Source of the DNA: Balanoglossus misakiensis
Lineage: Eukaryota; Hemichordata
NCBI GenBank assembly: GCA_040954595.2
Contig: CM082592.2
Location: forward strand, 11,408,001-11,472,000
Reading direction: 5' to 3'
Length of the DNA: 64,000 nucleotides
The notes below the pieces were generated by a model, which was not told the origin of the DNA, did not search any database, and saw nothing but the letters and a program-made list of their open reading frames with translations. Shown here one piece after another: positions 35,432 to 47,500 of the stretch (its first letter is position 1; the number at the start of each line of letters is the position of its first letter). A program made the translations under genes and the position numbers.

Positions 35432-36754
35432 ATGTTTCGTGTCAGTTCCAAGGATTATGTAATTCAACACAACCGGGACTATATAGTCTTACTGGAGCAA
35501 AATGTCATATCTCTGGGATTTGCCGGACGTTTCCGATTACTATTCTGCTTTACTGCTATCATGGCTTCTTTTATAACCGGCATTTATTTACTGTATGCTG
35601 AATGTGACGGGCCTTTATTACCCATGGAGAAATTTGGTGTTGAATACAGCAACGGATCTGATCAGGTATATTCTTTGATATGTACACTGTGTGTATGAGT
35701 GCGTTTGTGTGTCTGTGTGTGGTAGCCTAGCTTACAACCCCGAAAACAAGTGCATTTGCCGATCTAGTAGTACTATTTCATTCAAACACAGAGCTAGAAT
35801 AGGGTTTGACCAAGCATATTTACACTATTTATAAAGTGATCAATTGAACTAGGGCGTACAGCTGTGCTAGTTTTGACAAATATGTATCTATTTATACCAA
35901 AAACGCAATTGAATGTTTCAAGGGTAACATTTGCATTTTATCGGTGAATTTTATCGGCAAACGTGGTCATGCTCCATTGAGAGAAGGAAATTCATTGTCA
36001 TGGCATAGAAAAGCATAGGCATCAACCAACATTTTTCAACCCGTTCAAGTTTCATGAGAACGCGTTGGCGCTATCCCATCATGGCAAATGGCGCCATCAA
36101 ACGAAATCGCATCGTTAACTGCTGTTTTTCTTTGTTTTCGGACAGATGATCATGGATGCACAGTCTGGCCTTGAAAGTAATATCACAACAGAGTATGGGA
36201 ACACCACTTCTTCGGGAACAACGCAACTTCTTTACGAACACCGTTATTTGCTGCCAATAATCACAGACATCAGTTGTCACTTAGCAAATACCAATGACTT
36301 GTTCAAGCGGACGACGGAAATCAGTCTTCGAGAGAACCGAACTCTAGTGCTGACCCCGTTCTTCTGTCACGACGGGAACAATACAGACGATGAAATGAAG
36401 CCCTTAAACTTTACATTTGACGTCGATCGGCTGAAACAGGCGTTGCCACTAGCAACAATTGAGGAATTCAAAGAACATTGCAGCGGCAGTGTGATACTCC
36501 ATCATGGTGGGTCACTGGATAATTATGACGACACAAGGAAATATTTTTCAGAGTTCGCGGGGATTGACCTCCCCAGACGGCAGGACATTACTAATACAAT
36601 TCTTATAAGAAAAGGAGACAAATCCAGCCACGATGACTTGCCCTGCCTTGCTGTGTATAATCCGAAAATTGCAGAAGGCAACGAAAGCTCAGCGCCCACT
36701 GTGAATCGCCTGGAGAGGGCGCCTATTCTTCGAAAAGCTGCCGACATCACGTGA
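35432..36754 (+). CDS. Type II membrane protein, O-fucosyltransferase-like N-terminal half
   Basis: Two exons, 35432-35665 and 36146-36754, join in phase 0 and encode about 280 residues. A cytosolic tail of about 40 residues is followed by one hydrophobic segment (LLFCFTAIMASFITGIYLLYA), the layout of a Golgi type II enzyme. The lumenal part has NRTLVLTPFFCHD, then FTFDVDRLKQALPLATIEEF and EHC. This resembles the first lobe of GDP-fucose protein O-fucosyltransferase-like proteins, in which NRTLVLPPF follows a Gly/Asn-rich nucleotide loop and precedes FDV..L....P....EEF. The Gly/Asn-rich loop is replaced here by SCHLANTND, and no H-x-R-x-G-D motif of the second lobe is seen before the stop. 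An AATAAA follows 70 bases after the stop, so the protein seems to end there. It may be a truncated or inactive relative; the family call is from memory of motifs. Confidence 0.6.
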
Positions 36755-36822
36755 CATCAAACTCACTGGTCATCAACGATCAAAATTAGTTTTGAAGGAA
36801 TACTCGCATGTTTTGCAACAGA

Positions 36823-36828
36823 AATAAA
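36823..36828 (+). terminator. Poly(A) signal AATAAA, O-fucosyltransferase-like gene
   Basis: AATAAA in CAGAAATAAAACC about 70 bases after the stop codon at 36752-36754, supporting this as the terminal exon. Confidence 0.65.
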
Positions 36829-38454
36829 ACCAATATTTTTTTGTTAAATCAATGACATTTAATGTATTTTATATTTTAGCAAAGACTTGACAATCTCCAG
36901 AAATTCCAACACAGGAAAAGAAGTCAGAGTAGCACTTGCAAAATTCTTTTCATTTACAGCAATTTTGTATTAAGTGTTATATCCAACACATTTCACTTCA
37001 AATTTTACAAATAATGTCAGGAAATTGCTGAGTTATACCTTACATCAACTGAAACAAGTCTAATTGCAAGCAATGGTGTACATCTTTTCATTTCTCTATA
37101 TTTCCAAGGTATACCTCACAGAAAAAGAATTAATGCACCTGTATAACACTTTAAGGGCAGTTGACATGGCTAAAAATCTTTTGCATACAACTCTTTCATG
37201 TTACAAAAACCCTTGCTGAATAGCTATGATGAGAAAAATCACCTATTTGTAAAGATTAATTCATCCCCAACACCAATAAAACTTGAAATTACCAGACATG
37301 AACCTTAAGCTTTTATACTCCAGTAGATATATACAAGGAATGATCATAGCAACATTAAAAAGTTTCAGTTTCAATTTGGAGAAAGTGGAATGAAAAAGCA
37401 AATTTTGGAATTTATTTACAATTGTTGAATCTGTTGCAGACATGGCTGCTTCGCTCTCTATCCTTGCCACCTTGGAATGTAAAGCCTTTACTGCTGATGG
37501 CATTACTTGTATGAAGGTGTGTGCGCTCATTGGAATGTAGACAGACTTCAACCCTCCTTTAACTATTTCATACCAACACAATTTGGTTCAGTCCCTAAGT
37601 ATATCATGGTGAGGGTGACTCCAAATACATGGAAATAGGGGTGATGGCGTTTACAGGGTGGTGAGCAGCTTATCCCAGAACACAGGCACATTAAATGGAA
37701 TGCTTGAAGACACTACCAGGACCTTCTCAGGTGCAGCAACATGAATTTGTATGACTAGTAAAACATTCTTCAAAAACCTTCTCTTGACAAATCAAACAAG
37801 ACATCAAATGTAAATAGATCTACAGAATCAATTTCCCATTGTCCCTCAAACTAATCATTAACCTCATTACAAAATTTGCAGCCAAAGATCCAATGCCATG
37901 CCATTCTCTGTAAATCCAAAACCTTTGAACCCTAATTCTGGGGTTAACCCAACATATCAAGGTCATCAGAGGTCAGAGTTCAAAGGTTATAACGTATATC
38001 TATCGGCCTGGTTCTTATTCCTGCCACTACTAGTATCTCTTATCCAGCAAAATCAATATTTATATAAAATTTCCAAGATACGCTCATTCAACTATTTGCA
38101 TATTAGAAATTATTGTCAGAAATATGCAAACCACAAAACTGAAGTCAACCAGAGTAATGGGATGTGTACAATTTGTTGATAGTGTTGCAACAGACAATTG
38201 ACAATTTCATAAGTACATCTACATGTATGGCTTTTATGCATGGCACTTCAATTCGGCTAGCAATGGCAGCAGTTTAACTCAAGCTAATGTTAAGTACTGA
38301 AAAAGCACATAAATTTTCACAAAATCAATTTGAAGCTTTCACATGACATGACATGAAAGAGACAGATCTCTTTCAAAAATAATTTTCAGGCAAGAACCAA
38401 CTGCTAAGTGTCAGTCTGTTTTAACAAGTTTGAGTTGCAACACCATATAAAATG

Positions 38455-38460
38455 TTTATT
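38455..38460 (-). terminator. Poly(A) signal AATAAA (minus strand), Lys/Glu-rich gene
   Basis: TTTATT on the plus strand, reading AATAAA on the minus strand, about 125 bases beyond the proposed stop codon at 38586-38584. Confidence 0.45.
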
Positions 38461-38583
38461 TTTTTGTTCATTGTGGCGTGGCCATAGTTTCATCAAAAAT
38501 ATATCAACAAAATGAGAACATTTGTTTGATCTTGGATCAAAATCATTTCGGTTTGGAATTATTTGCATATTTTGTTTAACTTT

Positions 38584-41500
38584 TCATATCATGAAGTTTG
38601 TTCGACTGTAGCATGGCCTCTTAAGAATGGGTAAATCATTGAAAAAAATAACCTGGTCCCTGAACCCATATTCCCGGAAGTTTGCATCAACTTCCTCTGA
38701 AATCACGACCTCTGGTGCAAAATAACATGGACAAAATCTATATCTATTTGCTTGTTTTAAAACTATCAGATGTAAAGACATGAGAGATCATAATTGAAAA
38801 CTCTTCACTGGGTTTCCCAGGGAAAAGTTTTGAGTAAATACAGAGATCATGTTCACAGTTTAAAATGTTTTGTTTCGTGGCCGATTTTGCTTTGTTCATT
38901 TAACGCTGTAAATGAATTCATTTGTGAGCTTATTAACAATCTCTCTAAAAAGACATTTCTTCTCAGCTTATATATATCCTTCCTTTTTTTCTTCTGAATA
39001 AAAAGTTCTTTACTTGCCACAGATGGATCAATCTGTTCAGCACCATTTAGAGAGTTTATTTTTGACTTCTTGATTGAAGAAATGCAAGTCTTCTTTCTCA
39101 AACCAAATCACTTGAAGTGTCTGAAGCGATTGCTTTTTCAAACTCTGCAAGAAAAATCATTTCCAGTGTCAGTATACAAGATTCAGTGTCTTGTGCTGGG
39201 TAGATTGTTTGGGTATATGCACGTCGCAGTAAGCATTCATCCAATCCAATACGCAGATTTAATCAGGTGACCGCATCTGACCAATCAGCAAAAGCTGTCA
39301 CCTGCAATGATTGGATTTCCAGCAACTGCTTGGATGTCAGTCAAGGAGTAAAAAACTATCAGCAAAAACAGGTTAAATGTGAAATAATGAAACAGAAAAG
39401 ACTCTTGAGTGATGACTTTGTTATCATCACCAGCATATCCAGTTTCTACAGCTATACAGGGAAAATAATAATGTTACTAATTAGCATTCACTCTTTGTTA
39501 GGTTGAACATGACATGATCTCCATAAAGGATAACGGAGATCTGATTGTTTGAGAAGGATATTCACTTCAATGAAGGCAAGATACTGCACACAACCAAACA
39601 CTGTAAATAGGGTCGACCTTCAACCTTTACTCCCAAAACACGTCATCCCCTATCTTAATATAATCAATCAATCAATCAATCAATCAACGAATAGAAAGAC
39701 ATGAACACAAAATGTCAAAAACCACATCATCAAAAGAGTACCTGCTAATCTTCTATTTCTAGCAAACTGAATGTCTTTCATCCAATCTGGAGATCTAACA
39801 CTCTCTGTGTCCTTTGTACTTGACACTGGTGTTAAACCTATAATCAAGTTCATGGTCGTCAGTAGAACGAACAGCAGACACACACACACACACTAAAGAC
39901 CATACATGGCAACATGATGATGCCAGTGCCAATTTTCTAACGAATATTTGAACGGCAAGTGAACTTGGGAACGCAGGGATTAAATACCATTGAACTACAT
40001 GTATTTAATTTAGAAATAAATTAACACATGGAGTGATAAAACTACAGCAGGGGATATACATACTGTATATGAAAAAGCAAAAGCAATTTAACATTTTGAT
40101 GTGGAAAAAACATACAGCAATGACTGACAAGCCTGGACAAAGCACTGCACAAATATGCTCATACAAAGCTGACATAATACTGTACTAAAACATGACTACA
40201 TGTACATGAATGAACATCAAAGATCAGTATATACAGAAAAATTATTGAAACATGACAGATCTTTCCGTGCTTCAGTTGTTGGGAAGAAAGCCACAAGTAC
40301 TGTCACTATAATTAGTAAACACCGGAATTTATTTGTATGATCAGTTAGTAATTAAACCACAGCAAAAGATCACGTTGAAAACTTGCACACATTTACAACG
40401 GATTAGAATTAATGTGAGTAATAATCTAGATAAATATTCAACTTAAACCTACGTCGGGGTGGACTTAGTCCTGGGTTGTGCATGCATAAAGAATACACAT
40501 TATTTTTAGGGTACACTATTAACAAACCTGTCCACAACACAAACTTCGTTTCGAAAATTATTCTGTGTTGTCTTTTTCACCGTTTGCTATGGACAGGTCC
40601 TGTTACATGCATTGGAGGGCACAGTTAAACCATGCATAATTACGTGCATGAACAAGACATTTTCATAAAAAAATGTAAAATATTAAAAAATCAGTACAAC
40701 TGGATTGTTAATTAAGTAATCAAACATCACCTACTTGTATCAGAAGTATGTTTTGTGCCGCTCTTGACATTCTTGGGTGAAAACTGTAATTTACTGTCGG
40801 ATGACGATGATGTCATGTTGGTGGTATCTGTGATTATTGGTGAATCTCTGAAAATATCCGACTTGCGACGCCTTTCCATGAGTTCTTTCTTCCACTGAGG
40901 GACAGTGGGTTCTGAATCCTTCGATGGCTGGAAATACAAAGAAATGTCAAAATGAGATCAGAATTTACAACCTCAGTTAAATTGCATATAATGATTTTCC
41001 TGTTATACTCATATCTCTACCAGCAGTCTCTCTAAAATACAAATTATCCAAATGTGAATGATTTCTCGGAAGTTCCCCATCAAATGTCAGAAACTTACAG
41101 AGGGTGTGATGGTTTCAATGCTTCCCAGACTCTGTCTCTGTTTCCGTCGCTTGGCTGCTTCAATCTTCCAGGCAGGTTCACTCGGTGACCCCTCTTTCTC
41201 CTTCCCATCCTCCATCTTGAGAAGACTTGATTCTCTGGAAGCTCTCCTCTTGGCCGCCAAATCTATCTGCCATTGGGGTAGGGTTGTCACCATGGGTGCT
41301 GGGGAATCTTTTGGTGATGGTGGTGGTATAACGATTGGCTTCTTTTTTCCTGCAAAGAGGATTTTGGTGTGAGAATTTCAGATGAAGATCACAAAATTTT
41401 ACAAATAAAACAACAGCTTACAGGGCAGCTGTAGTACACCGAGGGTCCTCACCAAAATGTTCATGCAAATCTTACCTGGACTTTCAGAGTCTTGTCTTCT

Positions 41501-44500
41501 TTTGGCCAATTCCTGTTTCCATGCAGGGACAGAAGATGGCGTTGTTTTGTCCTCTGGTTTTGGTCGTGGAGAAATTTTCGGTTTTTGCCTGCAGAGAGTG
41601 GTGGTTGACACAAAGAGGTTTTATTATATTTAATTATGAATATGTCTCAGATTAATCTTGTCTACTCAGGCCACATTTTCTTATCAGGTGACAATCAATA
41701 TTCCCAAACTTACGGTATCGGAGGCAGCTTCTTCTTCGTCTTGGATTCCATGGCCCATGCCGGTGCCTTCTCCTCATTCTCCTTGTCATTTCTTGGACTC
41801 AGTTCTCCGTTACTCGTCTTGGTGTCATCTTTGAGATCCACGGCGGCTTTTGTTGATTTCTGTCTGGCTTTGGCTTCTCGAAACCAGGCTGGTCCTTCGA
41901 TGACATCACTGACCCCTGTGGACGACTGTGGTTCAATCTTCTCAAGTGGTTTCAAAGAGGAACCTTCAGGAACCTTCTGTTGGGGGTGGATGAAGACATT
42001 GACATTTTTTATTCATTCAAGCCACCAAAAGTTTTTAAGAATCAAGAAGCACCACCCCCTGACTGCAGTTATTCTTAACACAATTTACCTTGGCCTCCCG
42101 CACCCATGCCTCTGTACTCAGTGGTTTCTTCTCAATGATGATGACCTCCTTCGTATTTCCATCTGGACCGGAATTCACTGCAGATGTTTGTGTGGAGCTC
42201 CTGGGAACTGTTTCTGTCTTGACTACAATTGGATCTTCTTTTGCATCTTCATCTCGTGTAAATTTCTCTGTTGCATCAGAGTTCAAAATAAGTTTCTCCT
42301 TTGTGTGCTCCACCTTTTCAGATTCAAGAGTTTGTTCAATTTTGGCAAGTTTGAGTTCTTTATTTTCCTCTTCTGTCTCTGCCTTTTGATTTGTTTCTTG
42401 GGGAATCACAATTTCCTCAATTTTGTCATCGACCTCCACTTTCTCTTCCTTGCCCAGTTCATTGTTTACTGTGCTGTCATCATTCACACTGACCAACACC
42501 TCACCCACATTGCCGCCATCGCTCGTCTGTGGAATGTTCATGTCTGCAGCATCCTCTTCAGAAATCTTCACCCAATCTTCATCCTCCTCAAGATCCACAT
42601 CCTTCTGCTTTTCATCTTCAACATCCACTTCTTTTTCTTCTCTCACATCAACTTTCCCTTCCACAACTTCAGCTGTGATAACATCCCTTTTTTCTGTTCC
42701 ATCATTCTTCTCCTGCTTCTCTTCTGAAACATCTTTCCATTTCTCTTCCAACACATCTACTTTCCCTTCATCACCATCCTTTACTTTCTCCAATTCCTTA
42801 TCATCTTTCCCTTCAACTTCCACAACTTCTTTCTCAACTTTCACTTCCTTCTCCTCCATCTTTTCCTCCTTTGCCTCATCCTTCAAAAACTTCTCCTGCG
42901 CAATCTCCTCCTTCACTTCACCTTCATTTTCCTTCTTCTCTTTCACCACTTGCTGTTGTAGTTTCTCGGCCATCTCTTTCTTCACAAAATCAAAGATATC
43001 CACTTCTTTCTTCGGAGTTGCTTTTTCCTCAACTTCTTGGTTTTCCACTTTTGCTGTTGATGGCAATTCTTCCTGCCTGTTTGCTATTGTTACATTCACA
43101 TGTTCTTCCTTGACTTTTTCTTCTACTTTCTCATCTTCATTCTTTCCATCAACCTTATCATCTTTCTTCACATCCATCTTTTCTTCTATCTTAGTTTTCT
43201 CACTTTCTTTCTTTACTTCCTGTTTCTCATACATAGAGGGCGGTATAACCTTTTCTGGTTCCATCGGAGGTAGAAGGATCTTTTCCGGTTCCTTTTTGGT
43301 GAAGGCGAAGCTGTTTATTTCTTGAGCTAGTTTGTCGCCTTCTTCTTTCTTTTGTGTCTTCACAGGTCTGATGGGTTTTAGTGGTTTTGGTGGAGGAACA
43401 CTGGGTTTCTGAAAGCAAAAATATGAAGCAAAATTAAGGTAAATTTATCTCTGTTTAATTGAAACCTATCATGTGACGCTTGCAAGCTACCCGACATTCA
43501 ATTATGTCTGAACATGATTAACTCTGTCACCATCACAATGTATTATCAAAAAATATTCCCACCTTCCTTTGTTCCACCTGGGGTTTATTTCTTGGTGAAT
43601 TGCTTGGAGCTGTTGGTCTTGGTGCTGGAGTTGGTACTATTGGACGAAGTGGCTTGGCTTTCTCTTTCTCCAGTTGTTTGTTTTCCTTGGGTTTCTCAGC
43701 TGGACGAGGTGGAACTCGCGGTTGGGCTTTAGGCTGTGTTTTCTATGGTATCAAAGAGTGGCAGAGAGCATATATCAATAATGGTCATAATTTTGTAAAA
43801 GTAGTCACACAGATCAAATTCCCAACACAGCAATATTTATTGCTTGTAATATTACACATCTCTCCCATGAAGATTACTTGTACATATGTTGACCTGAAAT
43901 TCAATCTTTCTCGTTACACATTTGATATCAACTACATTCCATAAAATTGTATCCCTTTGGGAATATTTGACATACACTACAGATCTGTATTTTCTGATTC
44001 ACTAGACTAAACTAGCAAATACTACATTAAAATCTGACCTTCAAAAGTTAGAATAATTTGATCGGAAAAAGTCTTGTAAAGTGATATTCCATATGAATAT
44101 TCCATACATTCCAGACTATCTATGGATGCAGGAAAACTATTCCCTACAATCTCACAAGTATCACCCTTTATACAGAGCTAATACCAAGATCTACCACAGG
44201 CTCAAACGAAGTCAATTATTTACAGATGGAGAACTGTTCATCTTTTTACACACATAATCAAGATAATTGGTTTCAATAACAAAGATAAAGGTCTTCCTCA
44301 TCATTTCCGTTGATGACCTAAATTGACATGTACAGAACAGTACAGTACACACAGGCTTAGATGAACACATTAATGAAACGTCCACAATAAAAAAGTTTAG
44401 TTTTGGGTGATATCAAAAATGAACAAGTTGTGAATTTGTACTTGAACTTTCATGCAAATCTGACACACCTGCAGAAATGACATCAATTTACACTTCAACC

Positions 44501-47500
44501 TAACAGATGTCATTTCAAAGATTTAGTGACAATACAAAAAGCCCAGTGTCTACTCACTAATACTGATTTTCTTGAAAGATTCTTGGAAAACACTACCACA
44601 CATTTCCGTACCTTCTATACACACCGCCTTCCTCAGCATCTTCTGTGAGAATGCACAGAATCTCTAAAATGGCAGCTCGCCAGAGAACTATCCCATGATA
44701 CAATTCTCATGACCCCTATGCTTCTAATAATCAGATACATCTCACTTCATAGACCCCCTAAGTTCAATCAGATTTCACACCTTAATACTTTAGTTTCTGT
44801 GGATTAAACCTTGACAGTAACTGAGGACTTCGAGTCTTGTGATGTTCAGTAGAAACATGAGAGAAAAACAAGTCAGAATTGATGAAAATCAAGTACTTAA
44901 CCTTGAGAGAAATCACTATATAAATAATTCATGAAGTCTAATTCATATTCAAGACATGCCGGATCAGTTGATGGATTTTTATGGAAATTTCTTCTTACTG
45001 GAGGCAAGGACAGTAACATAAACTTGATCATTTATTTATTTAACATGAGACTTTTCTTTTCATTCCAGTGTATCAACTATAGCAGTCTCCACTAGCAAAA
45101 TAAAACAAAATTCTGGCACCCTAATGAAACATTCAGTATTTTGACTCCCTATGATTAAACAACGAAACAATGCCCACTCCTTTGGTCAAAACATAGATTC
45201 CTAAAATCCACAGCTGAAGTAAACAGTCTAAACTGACACATATTTATGCTAAATTTTATCCTGTTTCTATTTAAATCACGTAGATTTCCAGACGAGGGTT
45301 ACATGGTTACGTAAACTCTGATAGTTTGGGAAACAAAAACTCCACATAAGTTCTTCCAATCTTAACAACAAGTCTGGAAAGTGAATCCCAATTCTCAATT
45401 CCACAAACACAGCCCAAGAAAACATGGTTTGTTAAAAAGTTTCCTACCTTGAGTTTAGGCATTCCTGCTCCAAGTCCCGGCAGCAGGAAGGGGCTGGGCA
45501 TTGCTCCAGGTGGTAATTTCCTTCCTGAAGGTGAAATCACTTTTTCTTCAATTTCCTTTTCTTCATCCTTCTTCTCCTCATCTTCCATCTTGGAAAAGCT
45601 CACAAGTTTCGGTTCTGGAATGAAGGAGAGGAAATGGGAGAAACATTAGTCAGGGAATCACAACATTGGTAGTCAACCATAATGGATTAATACACATGTA
45701 CATGTCCTGGATGTAAACATATGATTTCATTTATTTTTGAAGACGAATAAATACCTGTTGAATCTCTGAAAATTTCATCTGAGAGTAGCCCATCTGCCTC
45801 CTTATCACTGGTGAACATGCTAGAGGGCCTTGTTGGTTTTCTTCTCTGTTTTAGGGCGCCTGTTTTACCCAACCTGGCTTTAGACTTCACTATTCCAAAA
45901 TCAAGTGTGTTGGATCTCTGCAAAAGAAAATAGAAACTTGAATTTTAAAATACATGTACCACATACTTTCTGTGACCAATGAATACATAAAGTCTCTAGC
46001 AAATGAAACACGAGAAGACACATCTTGACTAACACCAATCTTGTGATTGAGATTAACAAGAAAGATTTCAAATGCATGGCCATGTAAACACCTGCAACAG
46101 TACCTTTATAACAGAGAAATCCATGGTTATTTCAACAGCAGGAGTTTTCACTCCGTCTACTTCATCAGTAATCATCTTCTCTTCTTCTCCACCATTTTCA
46201 ACATCTCCACTGTTGTGTCTCACTCTTTTCTCTGGCGATGCTTCATCTTCTGACTCGCTGCTTGAAGACGGTGATTCCTGAAAGAAGTGAACAGGGATAT
46301 TACTGACGAGGCTCTAGTTTGCAGCTTATAACATCTTCCCTCTTGCTGTGCCACAGATTTTAATCAGCTTTGAATGAGTGCTATTTTAAATTCATATTTG
46401 GACTTTGTCAACACACATGTATTCCATGTAATGTGACACGCATTGCTAAGCTGCCACTTTAAAAGTGAATTTCTTAGCTATTTTTGTGCATGCAGTGATG
46501 CAGAAAACTTTATAGCCACATAATTCACCTATATGTATATGCTTTATTTACATGTATACATAGGTATATGTATACATATGCAGACAAAATTATGTATAAC
46601 ACATGTACATGTACATATAAATTCACAGCACACTCATGGAAGACAATGCAATGCACTCTTATTTGTTCTACCATCTGCACGTAACAATGATGCTACAGTT
46701 TGAGATATAAGCATGGTTCATGGAGACTTGTAGCATTGCCTCCCTTCTGGTCACATCTTTCCCCTCATTTGACATGATACAGTCCTGCATGGCAGTGAAC
46801 ACAAACTCTCAGTTGAGAAACAGCGTGAAAACAACAAGGCTGTATGTAATAAAGTGTGTCATGTTGAACCAGCTGTTAAGCATCAAGCATGTCAGAAATA
46901 ATACCCTCACCTTGAGGTTATCATAGATTGGAAACCACAGATAAGAAACAGCGCTTGAAGTTATAGGTACAGTTTGTAATTACCAGGATATACACAAAAA
47001 TACAGAACTGAAGAATGTAGTATTCAGGTATAAGATCTGAAGTCATAACCAAAGGCTATAAACTAACAAAGATACAATCTATACTCTTCACGTGAAGATC
47101 TTTGCTTGAGAATAGTGCACTTGAGTAAAAGTGTGAGCAAAATTTTGCAGGTGCACATTACATTAACAGGATAATTGTGTTATGTTCTACCAATACACTG
47201 CAAGAGCTGCAAATAGCTGTAGACGGTTTGCTGGCCGGGCATCTTATGAGTATTTACTTTTAATGTGCAAAGGCTTCTTTTATGTTTACACAGCATTTGG
47301 CTTCGGATTTCCTGTGCACTTGCGGTCGTATTTCACCATGTTCTGGTGGTTTTACCTTGAGTTCAGTTGGCATATAGTCAGGCCCCATCCACATCTTTCC
47401 AACCTCATCTAACTCTCCCATGAATTCAGCAAAGATGTCTGCTCCACTGGCAGATAGTGAATCTGCTTCGCGTCTTTCCACGCTATAGAACCCCGTTCTT

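Larger units (their letters stand above)
36755..38583. other. Convergent 3' intergenic region
   Basis: The plus-strand fucosyltransferase-like gene and the minus-strand Lys/Glu-rich gene end towards each other here. A minus-strand ORF at 37581-37261 could be an alternative last exon of the Lys/Glu-rich gene, because its AAATAG acceptor would fit the open phase, but the pyrimidine tract is poor. The rest is AT-rich with no coding signal. Confidence 0.4.

Noticed and set aside
41636-42727. 363-codon plus-strand ORF
   Set aside because: Antisense to exons 9 and 10 of the Lys/Glu-rich gene and running through an intron; low-complexity Phe/Leu/Cys-rich translation with no motif.
42423-43325. 300-codon plus-strand ORF rich in Ser, Phe and Thr
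   Set aside because: It is the exact antisense of the Lys/Glu codon runs of exon 9 of the minus-strand gene (GAA/GAG/AAG read backwards as TTC/CTC/CTT); the sense frame has splice sites and joins the rest of the gene.
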